Assembly (NCBI RefSeq): GCF_026314945.1 | Contig: NZ_CP111121.1 | Coordinates: 4,998,017-5,062,016, forward strand | Reading direction: 5' to 3' | Length of the DNA stretch: 64,000 nt | Source of the DNA: Chryseobacterium fluminis | Lineage (GTDB): Bacteria; Bacteroidota; Bacteroidia; Flavobacteriales; Weeksellaceae | Shown: in pieces, positions 19,601-28,143 of the stretch | How the letters are laid out: each line of letters starts with the position of its first letter | How positions within the stretch are numbered: position 1 is the stretch's first letter | Notes under the pieces: generated by a model | Databases searched by the model: none | Seen by the model: the letters and a program-made list of their open reading frames with translations, nothing else | Told to the model about the DNA's origin: nothing | Position numbers and translations under genes: made by a program

Positions 19601-20306
19601 AGACAGCGTTAATGCTTTTAATGAGGATAGGGTGGACTGCGTGATCTTCGACATCGGGGATAACAGGAGGAATGCCTATAAAATTATTGAATCTATAAAA
19701 AGCTATGACGGTTTGGAAAATCTTCCGATCATAATTTTCACCGAGCAAAATTTAACGAATTCCGAAGAATTAAAGATCAGGCAATATGCTGATTCCATTG
19801 TCGTCAAGACCGCACATTCATATCAGAGGATCTTAGATGAGGTGGGTCTGTTCCTGCACTTGGTGGAAGAAAAGAGCAGTTCGTCAGAGGACATACGGGA
19901 TAAAACCTTGGGATCACTGACGGAAGTCCTGAGTGGCAAAAAAATTCTGGTGACGGATGACGATGTTCGAAATATTTTCTCCCTGACCAAAGCCCTGGAG
20001 AAATATAAAGTGGAGGTGATTGTGGCGATGGACGGTATTCAGGCATTGAAAAAGATTGAAGAACATCCCGATGTGGATGTGATCCTAATGGATATGATGA
20101 TGCCTAATATGGACGGTTACGAAACGATTGAGAAGATCAGAAAGATAGAGAAATTCAGAAGGCTTCCTATTATTTCCGTTACGGCGAAATCGATGATCGG
20201 AGACCGCCAGAAATGTATTGATGCAGGTGCTTCAGATTATATCACAAAACCGGTAGATATGGATCAGCTGCTATCGCTGCTGCGAGTGTGGTTATACCAA
20301 AGTTAA
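16683..20306 (+). CDS. Hybrid sensor histidine kinase (CHASE3-HAMP-GAF-HisKA-HATPase-3xREC)
   Basis: A 1207-aa membrane kinase. Transmembrane segments lie near 11-30 and 177-199 and flank CHASE3 (DAETGNRGYQLTG). HAMP follows at about 205-275, then GAF (about 280-430) and a coiled coil rich in Gln/Glu/Leu (430-520). The H-box has His535 (ANMSHELRTPLN); the HATPase has DTGIGIP and GGTGLGL. Three receivers come last. The first (about 815-930) and third (about 1080-1200, LMDMMMPNMDGY) have normal acidic pockets. The middle one is degenerate: VEENAK in place of the DD pair and FDIGD at the acceptor. It is the main kinase of the cluster with a lone receiver and CheR, a chemosensory-like relay. The N-terminal 200 residues are paralogous to the kinase at 3023. 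Confidence 0.93.
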   Translation: MPKKTKRNLQFGIGFSLLVLIASSVASYLSIRNQMEHRESVTKSRISMIAVKDILIALIDAETGNRGYQLTGKENFLEPYNRSLQEYPKALVRAKSVNLNDNKQHDRLDLLQKNADKDINTIKIFVEKRRKGILITQNEMLLGKNYMDNCRTIVRDFVQYEEKRLEKRNKDLDSSSLTTILFIVFSSLAAIIVTLFFYFKLRNDLIRRDKLEKELKAKDLEISRRVNVIQQVAGRVSNGDYSQKIADEYDGDLGDLVDSLNHMTDSLKAAFDKINKSDWIQTGLVKLNESLVGNKSVKELSSDSLNQLIDYANCINGAIYLMDDGKLRLSSYSGLEKNMKQTFDPGEGMVGQAFVQKQAKAYNHLDHKDFVATFASSTIKVHAILLIPIIMDRLTFGVIEVSANKHFDQDKIDYFVECSRNIAIALRAARGRAKEQRLLEETQAQSEELQVQHSELENLNTELEAQTQKLQASEEELRVQQEELMQTNTELEERSKLLEEKNQLIAERNIEIQRKAEELALSTQYKSEFLANMSHELRTPLNSILLLSRLMAENPEENLNDDQIESAKVIQSAGSSLLTLIDEILDLAKIESGKMSLEYEAVQISEVVKDLKNLMDPLVNNKGIKFNVSIEDALEKNLETDRLRLDQVLRNLLSNALKFTKQGSVALAIRRDTANKDFIVFSVKDTGIGIPEDKQKIIFEAFQQADGSTQRKFGGTGLGLSISREIAKLLGGRLDLTSKVDEGSEFSLTIPISESVKESQTGLLMNSDQDLIDVIVENVEEIKNTINYDESNVTSFFNHLEIPEDVEDDRNSISKDDKVILIVEDDTNFARALLKFARMQNYKGVVVVRGDQALSAAMEYHPNAILLDIQLPVKDGWQVMEEFKSNPKTRSIPVHMMSSLHVKKESLMKGAIDFINKPVAMEQMTDVFRKIEDALKKSPRKVLIVEENAKHASALSYFLSNFDIMLSVEDTVKDSVNAFNEDRVDCVIFDIGDNRRNAYKIIESIKSYDGLENLPIIIFTEQNLTNSEELKIRQYADSIVVKTAHSYQRILDEVGLFLHLVEEKSSSSEDIRDKTLGSLTEVLSGKKILVTDDDVRNIFSLTKALEKYKVEVIVAMDGIQALKKIEEHPDVDVILMDMMMPNMDGYETIEKIRKIEKFRRLPIISVTAKSMIGDRQKCIDAGASDYITKPVDMDQLLSLLRVWLYQS

Positions 20307-20411
20307 GGTACCGATCCATCGATATAGTCGTCTCCCTGCGTGTTCCTAACACGCCGCTTTGACATGGACCAGGTCATCTGGCATAAAAAAATAAATAATA
20401 AGAATCTAATA

Positions 20412-20777
20412 ATGAAAAAGAAGATTTTGATCGTGGATGACGATCCTCGCAATATATTTGCACTCAGACTCACATTGAAGGCCCGGGGATTTCAAATGGA
20501 AACTTCCACCATGGCCAGGGAAGCGATTGAAATCTTAAAAAAAGATCCGGAGGTCGGCGTAGTATTACTGGATATGATGATGCCCGATATGGATGGTTAT
20601 GCAGCATTGAAAATCATTCGTCAAACACCATCTATCCGACATATCCCGATCATTGCTGTTACAGCTCAGGCGATGCCGGAAGACCGCCAGAAATGTCTGG
20701 ATGCAGGTGCGCAGGATTATGTCAAAAAGCCGATTGATGTAGATCTGCTTTTAAGAGCCATAGAAAATTTGTTTTAA
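20412..20777 (+). CDS. Single-domain response regulator
   Basis: A 121-aa receiver with no output domain: acidic pair in ILIVDDDPRN, acceptor Asp in LLDMMMPDMDGY, the conserved switch residue in IIAVTAQA and the Lys in YVKKPID. The frame is open from 20340, but the ATG at 20412 (MKKKILIVDDD) directly precedes the first strand of the domain. Its stop is immediately followed by the ATG of the CheR gene, so the two are translationally linked. It probably carries phosphate from the hybrid kinase at 16683. Its sequence is very close to that kinase's third receiver, suggesting duplication. Confidence 0.92.
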   Translation: MKKKILIVDDDPRNIFALRLTLKARGFQMETSTMAREAIEILKKDPEVGVVLLDMMMPDMDGYAALKIIRQTPSIRHIPIIAVTAQAMPEDRQKCLDAGAQDYVKKPIDVDLLLRAIENLF

Positions 20778-21623
20778 ATGTTACATCCCGATATCGTAAA
20801 AGATGAGGAAATTGAATTTCTGATCAAAGATGTACATGACCTCTACGGCTATGATTTTTCGTTGTACAGCAGGCCATCTTTTAAAAGAAGGGTCAATCGT
20901 ATTTGTCTATATGACCATCTTGCAAGTTTTGCAGAATTGCGGTATACCATTCTTAACGATCCTAATTATCTCAAACATTTTATCGAGGAGATTACGGTCA
21001 ATGTCACGGAGATGTTCCGTGACCCTGACTTCTTCCAAGTATTAAGGAATGAAATTCTACCCCAGTTGGAAACATATCCCCTCATCAGAATCTGGGTGGC
21101 AGGGTGCTCTACCGGCGAGGAAGTTTATTCGTTAGCGATCCTGCTGAAAGAAGCAGGGCTGTACCCTAAATGCCTTATCTATGGTACGGATCTCAACCCG
21201 TCGGTGCTTCAGACGGCCAGAATGGGAATTTTTCCGCTTAGTAAGATGAAATTATACTCTGAAAACTATATTCTATCCGGTGGTAGAGAAGATTTTTCAA
21301 ACTATTATACGGCCAATTATGAAGGCGTAAGATTTGATAAAGATCTACAGGAAAAACTTATCTTATCGACACACAACCTGGTATCAGACAGCTCATTCAA
21401 CAGCTTTCAGCTGATCATCTGCAGAAATGTAATGATCTATTTTGAAAAAGATCTGCAGGAAAATGTTTTTCAGCTCTTCGACGCAAGTTTAGAGAATTTA
21501 GGATACCTGGCCTTAGGTTCAAAAGAAACCTTGCGCTTTTCTACATTGGGTAAATTCTACCAACAGGTCGGAGATCAGAAGATATGGAGAAAAGTAGACC
21601 GTCAAAAGGGACCGGTGAAATAA
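20778..21623 (+). CDS. cheR: CheR-type protein-glutamate O-methyltransferase
   Basis: A 281-aa SAM-dependent methyltransferase of the CheR family. The N-terminal helical domain (EEIEFLIKDVHDLYGYDF, then FKRRVNRI) is followed by the catalytic domain with the SAM site IRIWVAGCSTGEEVYSLAIL, TEMFRDP, the acidic loop YGTDLN and the characteristic IICRNVMIYF. CheR methylates glutamates of chemoreceptors. No chemoreceptor, CheA, CheW or CheB is in the window, so here it more likely belongs to a chemosensory-like signalling cluster with the hybrid kinase, as seen in non-motile flavobacteria (inference). The usual partner CheB methylesterase is missing downstream, where the DNA is gene-poor. Confidence 0.93.
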   Translation: MLHPDIVKDEEIEFLIKDVHDLYGYDFSLYSRPSFKRRVNRICLYDHLASFAELRYTILNDPNYLKHFIEEITVNVTEMFRDPDFFQVLRNEILPQLETYPLIRIWVAGCSTGEEVYSLAILLKEAGLYPKCLIYGTDLNPSVLQTARMGIFPLSKMKLYSENYILSGGREDFSNYYTANYEGVRFDKDLQEKLILSTHNLVSDSSFNSFQLIICRNVMIYFEKDLQENVFQLFDASLENLGYLALGSKETLRFSTLGKFYQQVGDQKIWRKVDRQKGPVK

Positions 21624-22533
21624 TTCTGACCATCTCCATAAAAATTCTACTTTTATAACGCATCTAATTCGGGGGATTATAACGAACTGCTCAGATTCGA
21701 GACACTAACTTCTGAAGGGTAAACTTTAGATTATATCCTGAAATTCCGACATAGAATCAATTTGTCACTGAACTCATCTTCGATTTTGATAGGTTATCAA
21801 TCTATCCAAATGACAAAGTGTCATAAATCGATATTGCTTAATGTTTCCCGATATATCACTTATCCAGTAAGTGTGGAATTTCATTAAAATGTCAGATAAG
21901 TTCGGAGATCTCTTTCTTTACAAAACTTATCTCACCAGAACGTTCGATGAAATATTTTTTAAATCTCTCAGATTGTCGGTTTGGGTACTCTTTCTTAATT
22001 CCTGAATAATGTCCTCCTTATGCAGCAAGGCTCTATCCAGATTTTTTTTGTATAAAACGGCCATTTTCAAAGATTATAATTCTTCTGCTCTTTAAAAGAC
22101 TGTTGAGGTAATTGCTTTTCATCTTATACTAACTTAGGAAGCAGCGCAGCAAGACAATCGCAGTAAATGTAGTCATAATTGCAAGAAATGGGGGCTCCAA
22201 CTACAGAACGACTTGGGATCGTATCGAGGAGAATCACAATAATATTGTCAATAGGTGAACCTATAACAAATGACCACCTTCCTGCAATTCGGATCAGGAT
22301 AAGAGCTATTAAAAAGATGATAATACTACGAATTAGTCATCTGAACAACTTTCAAAAATGTTCCGCTCCCCATAGCGCTAAAAGTTTTTGCATAAGCTTA
22401 TTTATAACAAAAATAAAAACTTCTAAGTTAGTTGTGTTTGCATAGAAAAATCAAGCAATAAGGTTTAAATAGTTCAAACCTGTTTATGACCTCAGTCATA
22501 AAGAGATTTTAAAAAATGATATAGTTTTACTCA
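21624..22533. other. 900-bp gap after cheR
   Basis: Where a cheB gene would be expected I see none. On the minus strand 21927-22064 encodes a 45-aa frame (MAVLYKKNLDRALLHKEDII) with coding-like composition; it may be the start of a lost gene. The plus frame 22179-22445 (88 aa) is Ile- and Arg-rich and looks like noise. No RNA gene or IS end was seen. Confidence 0.35.
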
Positions 22534-23142
22534 ATGGTTCAGACATCAAATAAAACAATAATGTTGGAAATTCCCCGACAGCAGTTTGGTGGCTGCCATG
22601 ATACGGAGAATATACAGGTCTTTGATTCTGAAGAAAAATCAGAAATTGCTTTTTCACTGGTCAAAGAACGATTATTTTCAATCAACAGGTGGAAGGAATT
22701 CTCTGGATTTATGACTGCGGAATTTGTTCATATGGATTCATTGGGGAATCGTGTCGACCGAATACCTTTAAACGGAGACCTAATCAGAATAAAACTGCCG
22801 CTGATACCCAATTTTGATTGGGTTGTGATTACTAGACTTAGTCTAAACGAGTATGAGAACACATCATCAGTTCTTATGAGGTGCAGACCTTGTGGAGCTC
22901 CCAATAGTAACAATTCCCATATAGCCCATTTTTACAGTAAAAGGGCTACATCAAATTTCATTCTTGAGAAAAAAGGAAGACAGGTACGCGTAGGGGTTTT
23001 TGGACGAAATGAGACGATCAATTATAATGCTGCATTTTTGAGCAAAATAAGAAATTTCCTAACTGCCTCAGGTGGCTTGGCAGGAATGGCAAAACTACAA
23101 TGGTATTTTCTTATTAAGGGGCTTACAGATGTTCACCAATAG
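22534..23142 (+). CDS. Hypothetical protein, 202 aa
   Basis: A 202-residue protein without signal peptide or membrane segments. Notable features are FGGCHDTENIQVFDSEEKSE near the N-terminus, MRCRPCGAP (a CxxC pair) in the middle and an extended beta-rich region (HIAHFYSKRATSNFILEKKG). I do not recognise the family. An ATG at 22561 (MLEIPRQQFGG) is an alternative start. A second unrecognised gene follows after 65 nt in the same direction, so the pair may form an operon. The composition is that of a real gene. Confidence 0.65.
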   Translation: MVQTSNKTIMLEIPRQQFGGCHDTENIQVFDSEEKSEIAFSLVKERLFSINRWKEFSGFMTAEFVHMDSLGNRVDRIPLNGDLIRIKLPLIPNFDWVVITRLSLNEYENTSSVLMRCRPCGAPNSNNSHIAHFYSKRATSNFILEKKGRQVRVGVFGRNETINYNAAFLSKIRNFLTASGGLAGMAKLQWYFLIKGLTDVHQ

Positions 23143-23207
23143 TTTACCTTCATTCACTAACCCATCACTCGGCTAATTATTTAACCATTAATTATAAAAT
23201 TGAAAGT

Positions 23208-23570
23208 ATGAATATTTCAGATGAAATGAAAAAGGACGGTTTTTTACTTTTAGAAAAATTTGAGAAGGAAGATCATCTATTTGACACAGTGTTGTGGATG
23301 GACAGTAATTATGAGCCACAACTTGTATTTGGTATTAAAAGTTTGACCTTGCCATTATTAGAATCTTACGAAAAACTTCTCGAAATCATTTTCCAGCAGG
23401 ACAACTACAGTTTCGATAAGGATAATGTGGTTTTTGTCAGCAGCGATAATCATCCGGTCGTCCAAATTATTAACGAGAGAATATCTACAGAAGGTATAGG
23501 ACCCATCGCTTTACATGGAACTACTTTCAATGATATCATAGTACCAAATGCGTTCATCTATAAAATATAA
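23208..23570 (+). CDS. Hypothetical protein, 120 aa
   Basis: A 120-residue acidic soluble protein (MNISDEMKKDGFLLLEKFEK, later PLLESYEKLLEIIFQQDNYS). No signal peptide, membrane segment or known motif. Same strand as and 65 nt after the 202-aa gene, so probably co-transcribed. Such a large-plus-small unrecognised pair could be an effector and partner, but the sequence gives no direct sign of that. Confidence 0.6.
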   Translation: MNISDEMKKDGFLLLEKFEKEDHLFDTVLWMDSNYEPQLVFGIKSLTLPLLESYEKLLEIIFQQDNYSFDKDNVVFVSSDNHPVVQIINERISTEGIGPIALHGTTFNDIIVPNAFIYKI

Positions 23571-23880
23571 CGGCAGACTCGGTTGAGGATGGGTACAGCC
23601 TATATAGATTTTTAATTCCAGCATTGGTTATCTATTAAAAACTGCTAAGTAAATAGGCTTAAATCCTTTACTTTGGTGAAATCATTGATATTATTTCATG
23701 CTCCGGTCATGATAATTGCATCTGGCACTGAACACTTGGCATTGTGGATTTAATCATATCCGAGACGGATATGTAAACTTGCATATATCTTTTCGCGTGT
23801 AACCTTAATATTTACTGAACCACTGGATATACTAACTTAGCGTCCAGTAAAAGTTAAGCATAAAACCTTAATTTTAACGT

Positions 23881-24180
23881 ATGAAAAAAGAGCGAAAAAT
23901 ATACGATCCAGCTTTTAAAACCAAAGCCGCTCAACTGAGCAATGAGCGAACTAACATCTCATAACTCGCACGAGAACTCGGAATTGCAGTTACACTACTC
24001 TATAAATGGCGTAAAGAGTATGAAGAGTTTGGAGAAGGCAGTTTTCCGGGAAATGGGAATTTAAAACTAACACCCGAACAGGAAAAAATCCACGAATTAG
24101 AGAAAAAGCTTAAGGATGCAGAACTGGAACGTGATATATTAAAAAAAGCAATCGGCATCTTCTCCAAGAGCGGTCGATGA
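23881..24180 (+). pseudogene. IS3-family transposase OrfA, nonsense codon
   Basis: Reads MKKERKIYDPAFKTKAAQLS, then NERTNIS followed by a TAA where the sister copy at 42828 has CAA (NISQLARKLGIA), then continues with the [23 protein letters not shown] and a leucine-zipper-like [20 protein letters not shown] to SKSGR and the stop. OrfA is the DNA-binding part of IS3 transposases. The stop after residue 27 removes it. Confidence 0.85.
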
Positions 24181-25054
24181 AATATGAATTTATAATAATA
24201 ATGAATCCATATTCCCGATTGAAAAGATGTGTCATGTTTTAAAATTGAGTTCCAGTGGTTATTATAAATGGAAAAACAGGTCCTTTAGCAAGAAATTGCT
24301 TTTGAAAGAAAAAATAAAAGAGCAGATAACTTCAATTTATTTTTCATCAAAACAACGCTATGGAAGCCCCAGAATTAGGTTTGAATTAAATTCATTAGGA
24401 TATAAAATATCCCGAATCACTGTTGCAAAATATATGAAGGAGCTGGGTTTGAGAAGTAAGCTAAGTAAGAAATTTAAAGTGACAACCAATTCAAAACACA
24501 ATTATTTGGTAGTAGAAAACCTGTTGAACCGGAATTTCATTGCAGAGAAACCTGTGCAGGCTTGGGTTTCAGACATTACTTATATTCAGACCAAGGAAGG
24601 ATTTTTATACCTCACAACAGTCATTGATTTATATGACCGAAAAATAATCGGATGGAGTTTGAGTAATGGGATGAGCACCGAAGAAACAAGCCTTGCAGCT
24701 TGGAAAATGGCTGTTGGAAATAGGAAAATAGCAGATGTATTAATTTTCCATTCTGACCGGGGCATTCAATATGCGAGCAGGAAATTTACAAATACTTTGA
24801 AATTTTATGAAGTAACAAGAAGTATGAGTCGCAAAGGAAATTGCTGGGATAATGCGGTAGCTGAGAGCTTTTTCAAATCGCTAAAAACAGAACTCATCTA
24901 TGGAAACAAGCTTATTACAAAAGAAAAGATGAAACTGGAAATCTTCGAATACATCGAAGTCTGGTACAATAAAAAAAGACGTCACAGCACCCTGAATTAC
25001 CAAACAATAGAAGAATTTAACAATCAAAACAAAACCTATCAAAATGTAGCTTAA
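24177..25054 (+). pseudogene. IS3-family transposase OrfB, 5' frameshift
   Basis: From 24227 the frame encodes the integrase half of the transposase: HTH_21-like segment (SSKQRYGSPRIRFELNSLG) and the rve DDE core (VSDITYIQTKEGFLYLTTVI; DVLIFHSDRGIQYAS; SRKGNCWDNAVAESFFKSLK, i.e. D, D and E), ending RRRHSTLNY-like and a stop at 25054. The proper start (ATG at 24177, KYEFI) runs into ATAATAATA and loses the frame before IFPIEKMCHVLK, so the N-terminus is out of frame by one base. Internal initiation at 24227 would give a nearly complete catalytic domain. Confidence 0.75.
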
Positions 25055-25104
25055 CTGATACTGGAATTTTTATTTGCATATCCAATCTAGATAAATCATA
25101 AATA

Positions 25105-25140
25105 GAGTCCGTTTTAACTAGTCATGAGACGGACTCTTTT
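25105..25140. terminator. Hairpin terminator
   Basis: GAGTCCGT pairs with ACGGACTC across a 16-nt loop and is followed by TTTT. It lies between the IS3 element and the convergent small gene at 25144, and could serve either direction. Confidence 0.65.
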
Positions 25141-25143
25141 AAT

Positions 25144-25365
25144 TTAGAACTTAACTCTGATATCTTGAGGATTTTTCATCTTAATAGTAATTTTGTTTAC
25201 TTCATCAAGAATTTCACAATCTGTTTTGGAGTAAGTTTCATCATTCTGTTTTTCTAAAACTTCAATATCAAAGGATCCTATTTCTTCTTTTGAAATTTGA
25301 ATGAAATAACTTTCTGTTTTTTCATTGTGATTAAAATGTTCTTTTTTAAAATCAATAAAATGCAT
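25144..25365 (-). CDS. Small hypothetical protein, 73 aa
   Basis: Starting at the ATG at 25365 (MHFIDFKKEHFNHNEKTESY) this encodes a 73-aa acidic, beta-rich soluble protein (ITIKMKNPQDIRVKF at the end). The frame is open to 25431 but the extra N-terminus (MMINYNLCTIFAIF) is not needed and the DNA there looks like a promoter region. No family recognised. Confidence 0.5.
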   Translation of the reverse strand: MHFIDFKKEHFNHNEKTESYFIQISKEEIGSFDIEVLEKQNDETYSKTDCEILDEVNKITIKMKNPQDIRVKF

Positions 25366-25431
25366 ATTTATTATGTATTTGGTTGATGAAAATATAGCAA
25401 ATATTGTACATAAATTGTAATTAATCATCAT

Positions 25432-26037
25432 TTAAATATTCTCATCTCTAGGAAATACATCGTCATTTATTAATATAGCTAATCATTTAAACCAAAAAAA
25501 AGTTGAATGAGGTATATTGAAAATTATTGTACACTGTTTTTCTAAATGATTATAGAGGACCTGCATTTGTCCAGATGGGTTCATGTTACTTGTCCTACTA
25601 CACCAATGGGAATTACTGGTTTATCTTTAAATTTTATAATATCCGGGATGTAATTTTTTGGAACAATCTAGCAATAATGCTTCCGCCAGATACTCCATGA
25701 TCATCATAAAACGTCAATTTATCATTCTTGATAAATGATCGTGTTTCTGCTTCGGGATTTCTTTTTAGATAGCGTATTTAAAAAATCCTGTGGAACCCAG
25801 AATTATTCTTCCTCTTTTTATCCTTACGGTTGCAAGTCTTCAAATCCACATTGTTGAAGAATATCTCATGGGGTTTGCATCGGCCATGAGCACTCATTGA
25901 TATTCCATGGAGTGAGAAAATCTTCCTGATGGTCTTTACGCTTATCGGCCCCGTCAATTAACCATGTTACCCAGTGGCCGGCATAACAGGTACAAAAGAT
26001 TTGCTTGATTTGACCAGAAGTTGAAATCACTAGACAA
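25432..26037. other. 600-bp gap with a minus-strand remnant
   Basis: On the minus strand from about 25765 to 25581 a broken frame reads SFIKNDKLTFYDDHGVSGGS, then IIARLFQKIT, and, after a shift, KDKPVIPIGVVGQVT and a stop. It looks like the end of a decayed gene I cannot name. Nothing else was seen apart from the promoter of the next kinase. Confidence 0.35.
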
Positions 26038-26055
26038 ATGAACGGTAAATTTTTA

Positions 26056-26063
26056 TACCTTTG
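26056..26063 (+). promoter_or_regulatory. Bacteroidota -7 box (TACCTTTG)
   Basis: TACCTTTG fits the TAnnTTTG element of the primary sigma factor in this phylum. It lies 43 nt before the ATG at 26107 and inside the longer open frame that begins at 26038, which argues for the downstream start. No clear -33 TTTG was found at the usual spacing. Confidence 0.45.
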
Positions 26064-26106
26064 CTACACTATTTTAACTAGAGATAGTATTATCCCAAGC
26101 ATAATT

Positions 26107-27687
26107 ATGGCTGATGCAAATTCTGTAGAAGAACAGAAAAGATTGGCTGCTCTCCGTTCCTACCACATCTTAGATACAGCTGAGGAAAAGGATTATGATG
26201 ACCTAACTGAACTGGCATCTGCTATCTGCGACACTCCTATTGCCCTGATCAGTTTTGTAGATAAAGATCGGCAGTGGTTCAAGTCTCATTATGGTCTTGA
26301 AGCAAATCAGACTGAACGATGCCATTCCTTTTGTTCCTATGCCATACAGAATCCTGAAAACCTGATGCAGGTTGAGGATGCCCGGCATGATCCGCGGTTT
26401 CAGGATAACCCGCTGGTTACTGGCAGCCCCGACATCAGGTTTTATGCCGGTATGCCGCTTTTGGATGAAAAAGGTTATGCCCTTGGTTCTTTATGTGTAA
26501 TTGATCACAGGCCCAGGCTTTTAAATGATATTCAGCAGAAAGCACTTCGCACGCTCACACGTCAGGTGATGAATAAGTTATGCCTCAGGAAAAACAATGC
26601 GGACTTACTAAAGGCTAATCAGCAAATTATACAGACCAACCTTAACCTTCAGACAGCGATTTCTGCTGCTAATCTGGGAATCTGGTATATTAATGCGCGG
26701 ACAAGAGAGTTTTTACCATCTCCAAGGCTAAAGGAGTTGTTCGGGTTTTATCCTGATGAAGAAATGACATATGATGCGGCGGTAAGCCAGATTGCAGACT
26801 CCCATCGTCAGCAAGCCACTAATGCAGTGGAGAAATCTATTACAAATGGGGATCCCTATGAAATGGAATACCCGATCATAGGTTACCACGATAAGATACT
26901 TCGCTGGGTAAATGCTACCGGCCATCTTTATACAAATCCCGAAAATCCGGATCTTTCCCATTTTTCCGGAACGACTACTGATATCACCGAAAGGAAGCTG
27001 GATGAGCAGCGCCGGAGTGATTTTATCGGTATGGTTAGCCATGAATTACGGAATCCATTGACAGCCATCAAGGCGTACGCTTATATACTGAAAAGAGCTG
27101 CTAACAAGAACAATGATGAAATGCTGGCTGACAATGTGGTTAAAATTGACAATCAGATAAAACGAATGGAGGCTTTAATTAACGGCTTTTTGGATGTAGC
27201 ACGCTTGGGTGAAGGTAAAATACGTCTCAACAAAACCCGGTTCGATATGGCATATCTGGTCCGTATCGCTAAAGAAGAATCGCTGGCTACCATTACTTCT
27301 CACCAAGTGGTATTTGCTCCGGTAGAATTCACTCCGGTGGAAGCCGATCAGGACAAGATCGAACAGGTCCTTCTTAATTTTATTAATAATGCCGTAAAAT
27401 ATTCTCCAAATGGTTCTATGATCAATGTGGCCTGTATAACGAAGGATAGTATGGCGTATGTGTATGTTAAAGACCAGGGAATGGGCATTCCTCTAAAAGA
27501 CCAACCTTTTATCTTTGACCGTTTTTACAGGGTAGAAAGTGAGGCCATGAAAAATAAAAAGGGGTTAGGGATAGGCTTATATATCTGTAAGGAAATTATT
27601 GAAAGACACAATGGACAGATCGGAGTAGAAAGTATTGAAGGCCAAGGAAGCACATTCTGGTTTACTCTACCTATTTTCACGGAATAA
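26107..27687 (+). CDS. GAF-PAS sensor histidine kinase
   Basis: A 526-aa soluble kinase. The GAF domain (MADANSVEEQKRLAALRSYH, with PIALISFVDKDRQWFKS and RFYAGMPLLDEKGYALGSLC) is of the type that precedes many flavobacterial light- or redox-linked kinases. A PAS domain follows (AANLGIWYINARTREFLPSP to ITERKLDEQ), then HisKA (GMVSHELRNPLTAIKAY) and a complete HATPase (NFINNAVKYSPN; DQGMGIPL; KKGLGIGLYICKEI). The frame is open upstream to 26038, but a TACCTTTG promoter box at 26056 and the family N-terminus favour the ATG at 26107. No membrane segments. It is an orphan: no receiver gene adjoins it, although a decayed kinase plus receiver of the same kind lies at 31770-32925. Confidence 0.92.
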   Translation: MADANSVEEQKRLAALRSYHILDTAEEKDYDDLTELASAICDTPIALISFVDKDRQWFKSHYGLEANQTERCHSFCSYAIQNPENLMQVEDARHDPRFQDNPLVTGSPDIRFYAGMPLLDEKGYALGSLCVIDHRPRLLNDIQQKALRTLTRQVMNKLCLRKNNADLLKANQQIIQTNLNLQTAISAANLGIWYINARTREFLPSPRLKELFGFYPDEEMTYDAAVSQIADSHRQQATNAVEKSITNGDPYEMEYPIIGYHDKILRWVNATGHLYTNPENPDLSHFSGTTTDITERKLDEQRRSDFIGMVSHELRNPLTAIKAYAYILKRAANKNNDEMLADNVVKIDNQIKRMEALINGFLDVARLGEGKIRLNKTRFDMAYLVRIAKEESLATITSHQVVFAPVEFTPVEADQDKIEQVLLNFINNAVKYSPNGSMINVACITKDSMAYVYVKDQGMGIPLKDQPFIFDRFYRVESEAMKNKKGLGIGLYICKEIIERHNGQIGVESIEGQGSTFWFTLPIFTE

Positions 27688-27699
27688 TCCTTATTTCTA

Positions 27700-28120
27700 A
27701 AACTACGACTTGATCATATTCGTCAAGAAAAGGGGTTTGATGAACTTGAAAGTTCTGTTGTGGAAAGTATTTACTAAATCTGCAAACTTCCGAATTTCCG
27801 ATTAACAGAATCGTAGGCCAGCATTCTTCTAAATTGCTATATGGTCAAAGATTCGAGATATATATAATAGAATTAAATGTTGAAATAGAGTATAATAGGA
27901 TTCAACATTTGGAACCGATAAATCTTTTTGGAGGAAAAGAAGGCTTAGCAAAACACAATTTTAGATAATCAAAAACGTGAAATCTGTAAAAAAAGGAGTA
28001 AAAATATTTGATATAGACAATAATCAAAACTTTGATTATAGTTTCTCAGAGCTACAGTTTTACTTAAAGAACTTCAAAACGAAAACCGATTCGACCGTTA
28101 AATCTCAAAAAATAATATAA
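27700..28120 (+). pseudogene. Decayed gene, family not recognised
   Basis: Coding-like sequence continues on the plus strand through three frames: LRLDHIRQEKGFDELESSVV up to a stop at about 27780, then LQTSEFPINRIVGQHSSKLL, RFEIYIIELNVEIEYNRIQH, LEPINLFGGKEGLAKHNFR and a stop near 27966, then from 27977 KKGVKIFDIDNNQNFDYSFS to KIISTOP-type end at 28120. At least two frameshifts or stops interrupt it. It would have been about 140 residues of soluble protein. I do not know the family. Confidence 0.45.
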
Positions 28121-28143
28121 TTTGTCAGTAATTTTTAGCTTGA

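Larger units (their letters stand above)
23824..25084 (+). mobile_element. IS3-family element, two broken ORFs
   Basis: The ends are imperfect inverted repeats: TGGATATACTAACTTAGCGT on the left at 23824, and on the right, read backwards from 25084, TGGATATGCAAATAAAAATT, with a further CCAGTA match in both. Inside are orfA (nonsense codon) and orfB (frameshift near its start), so the element should not transpose by itself. No clear target duplication is visible. A 5' fragment of a close relative lies at 42771-42985. Confidence 0.85.

Noticed and set aside
22179..22445. 88-aa plus-strand frame
   Set aside because: Ile/Arg-rich, no start context, no motif; probably noise in the gap after cheR.
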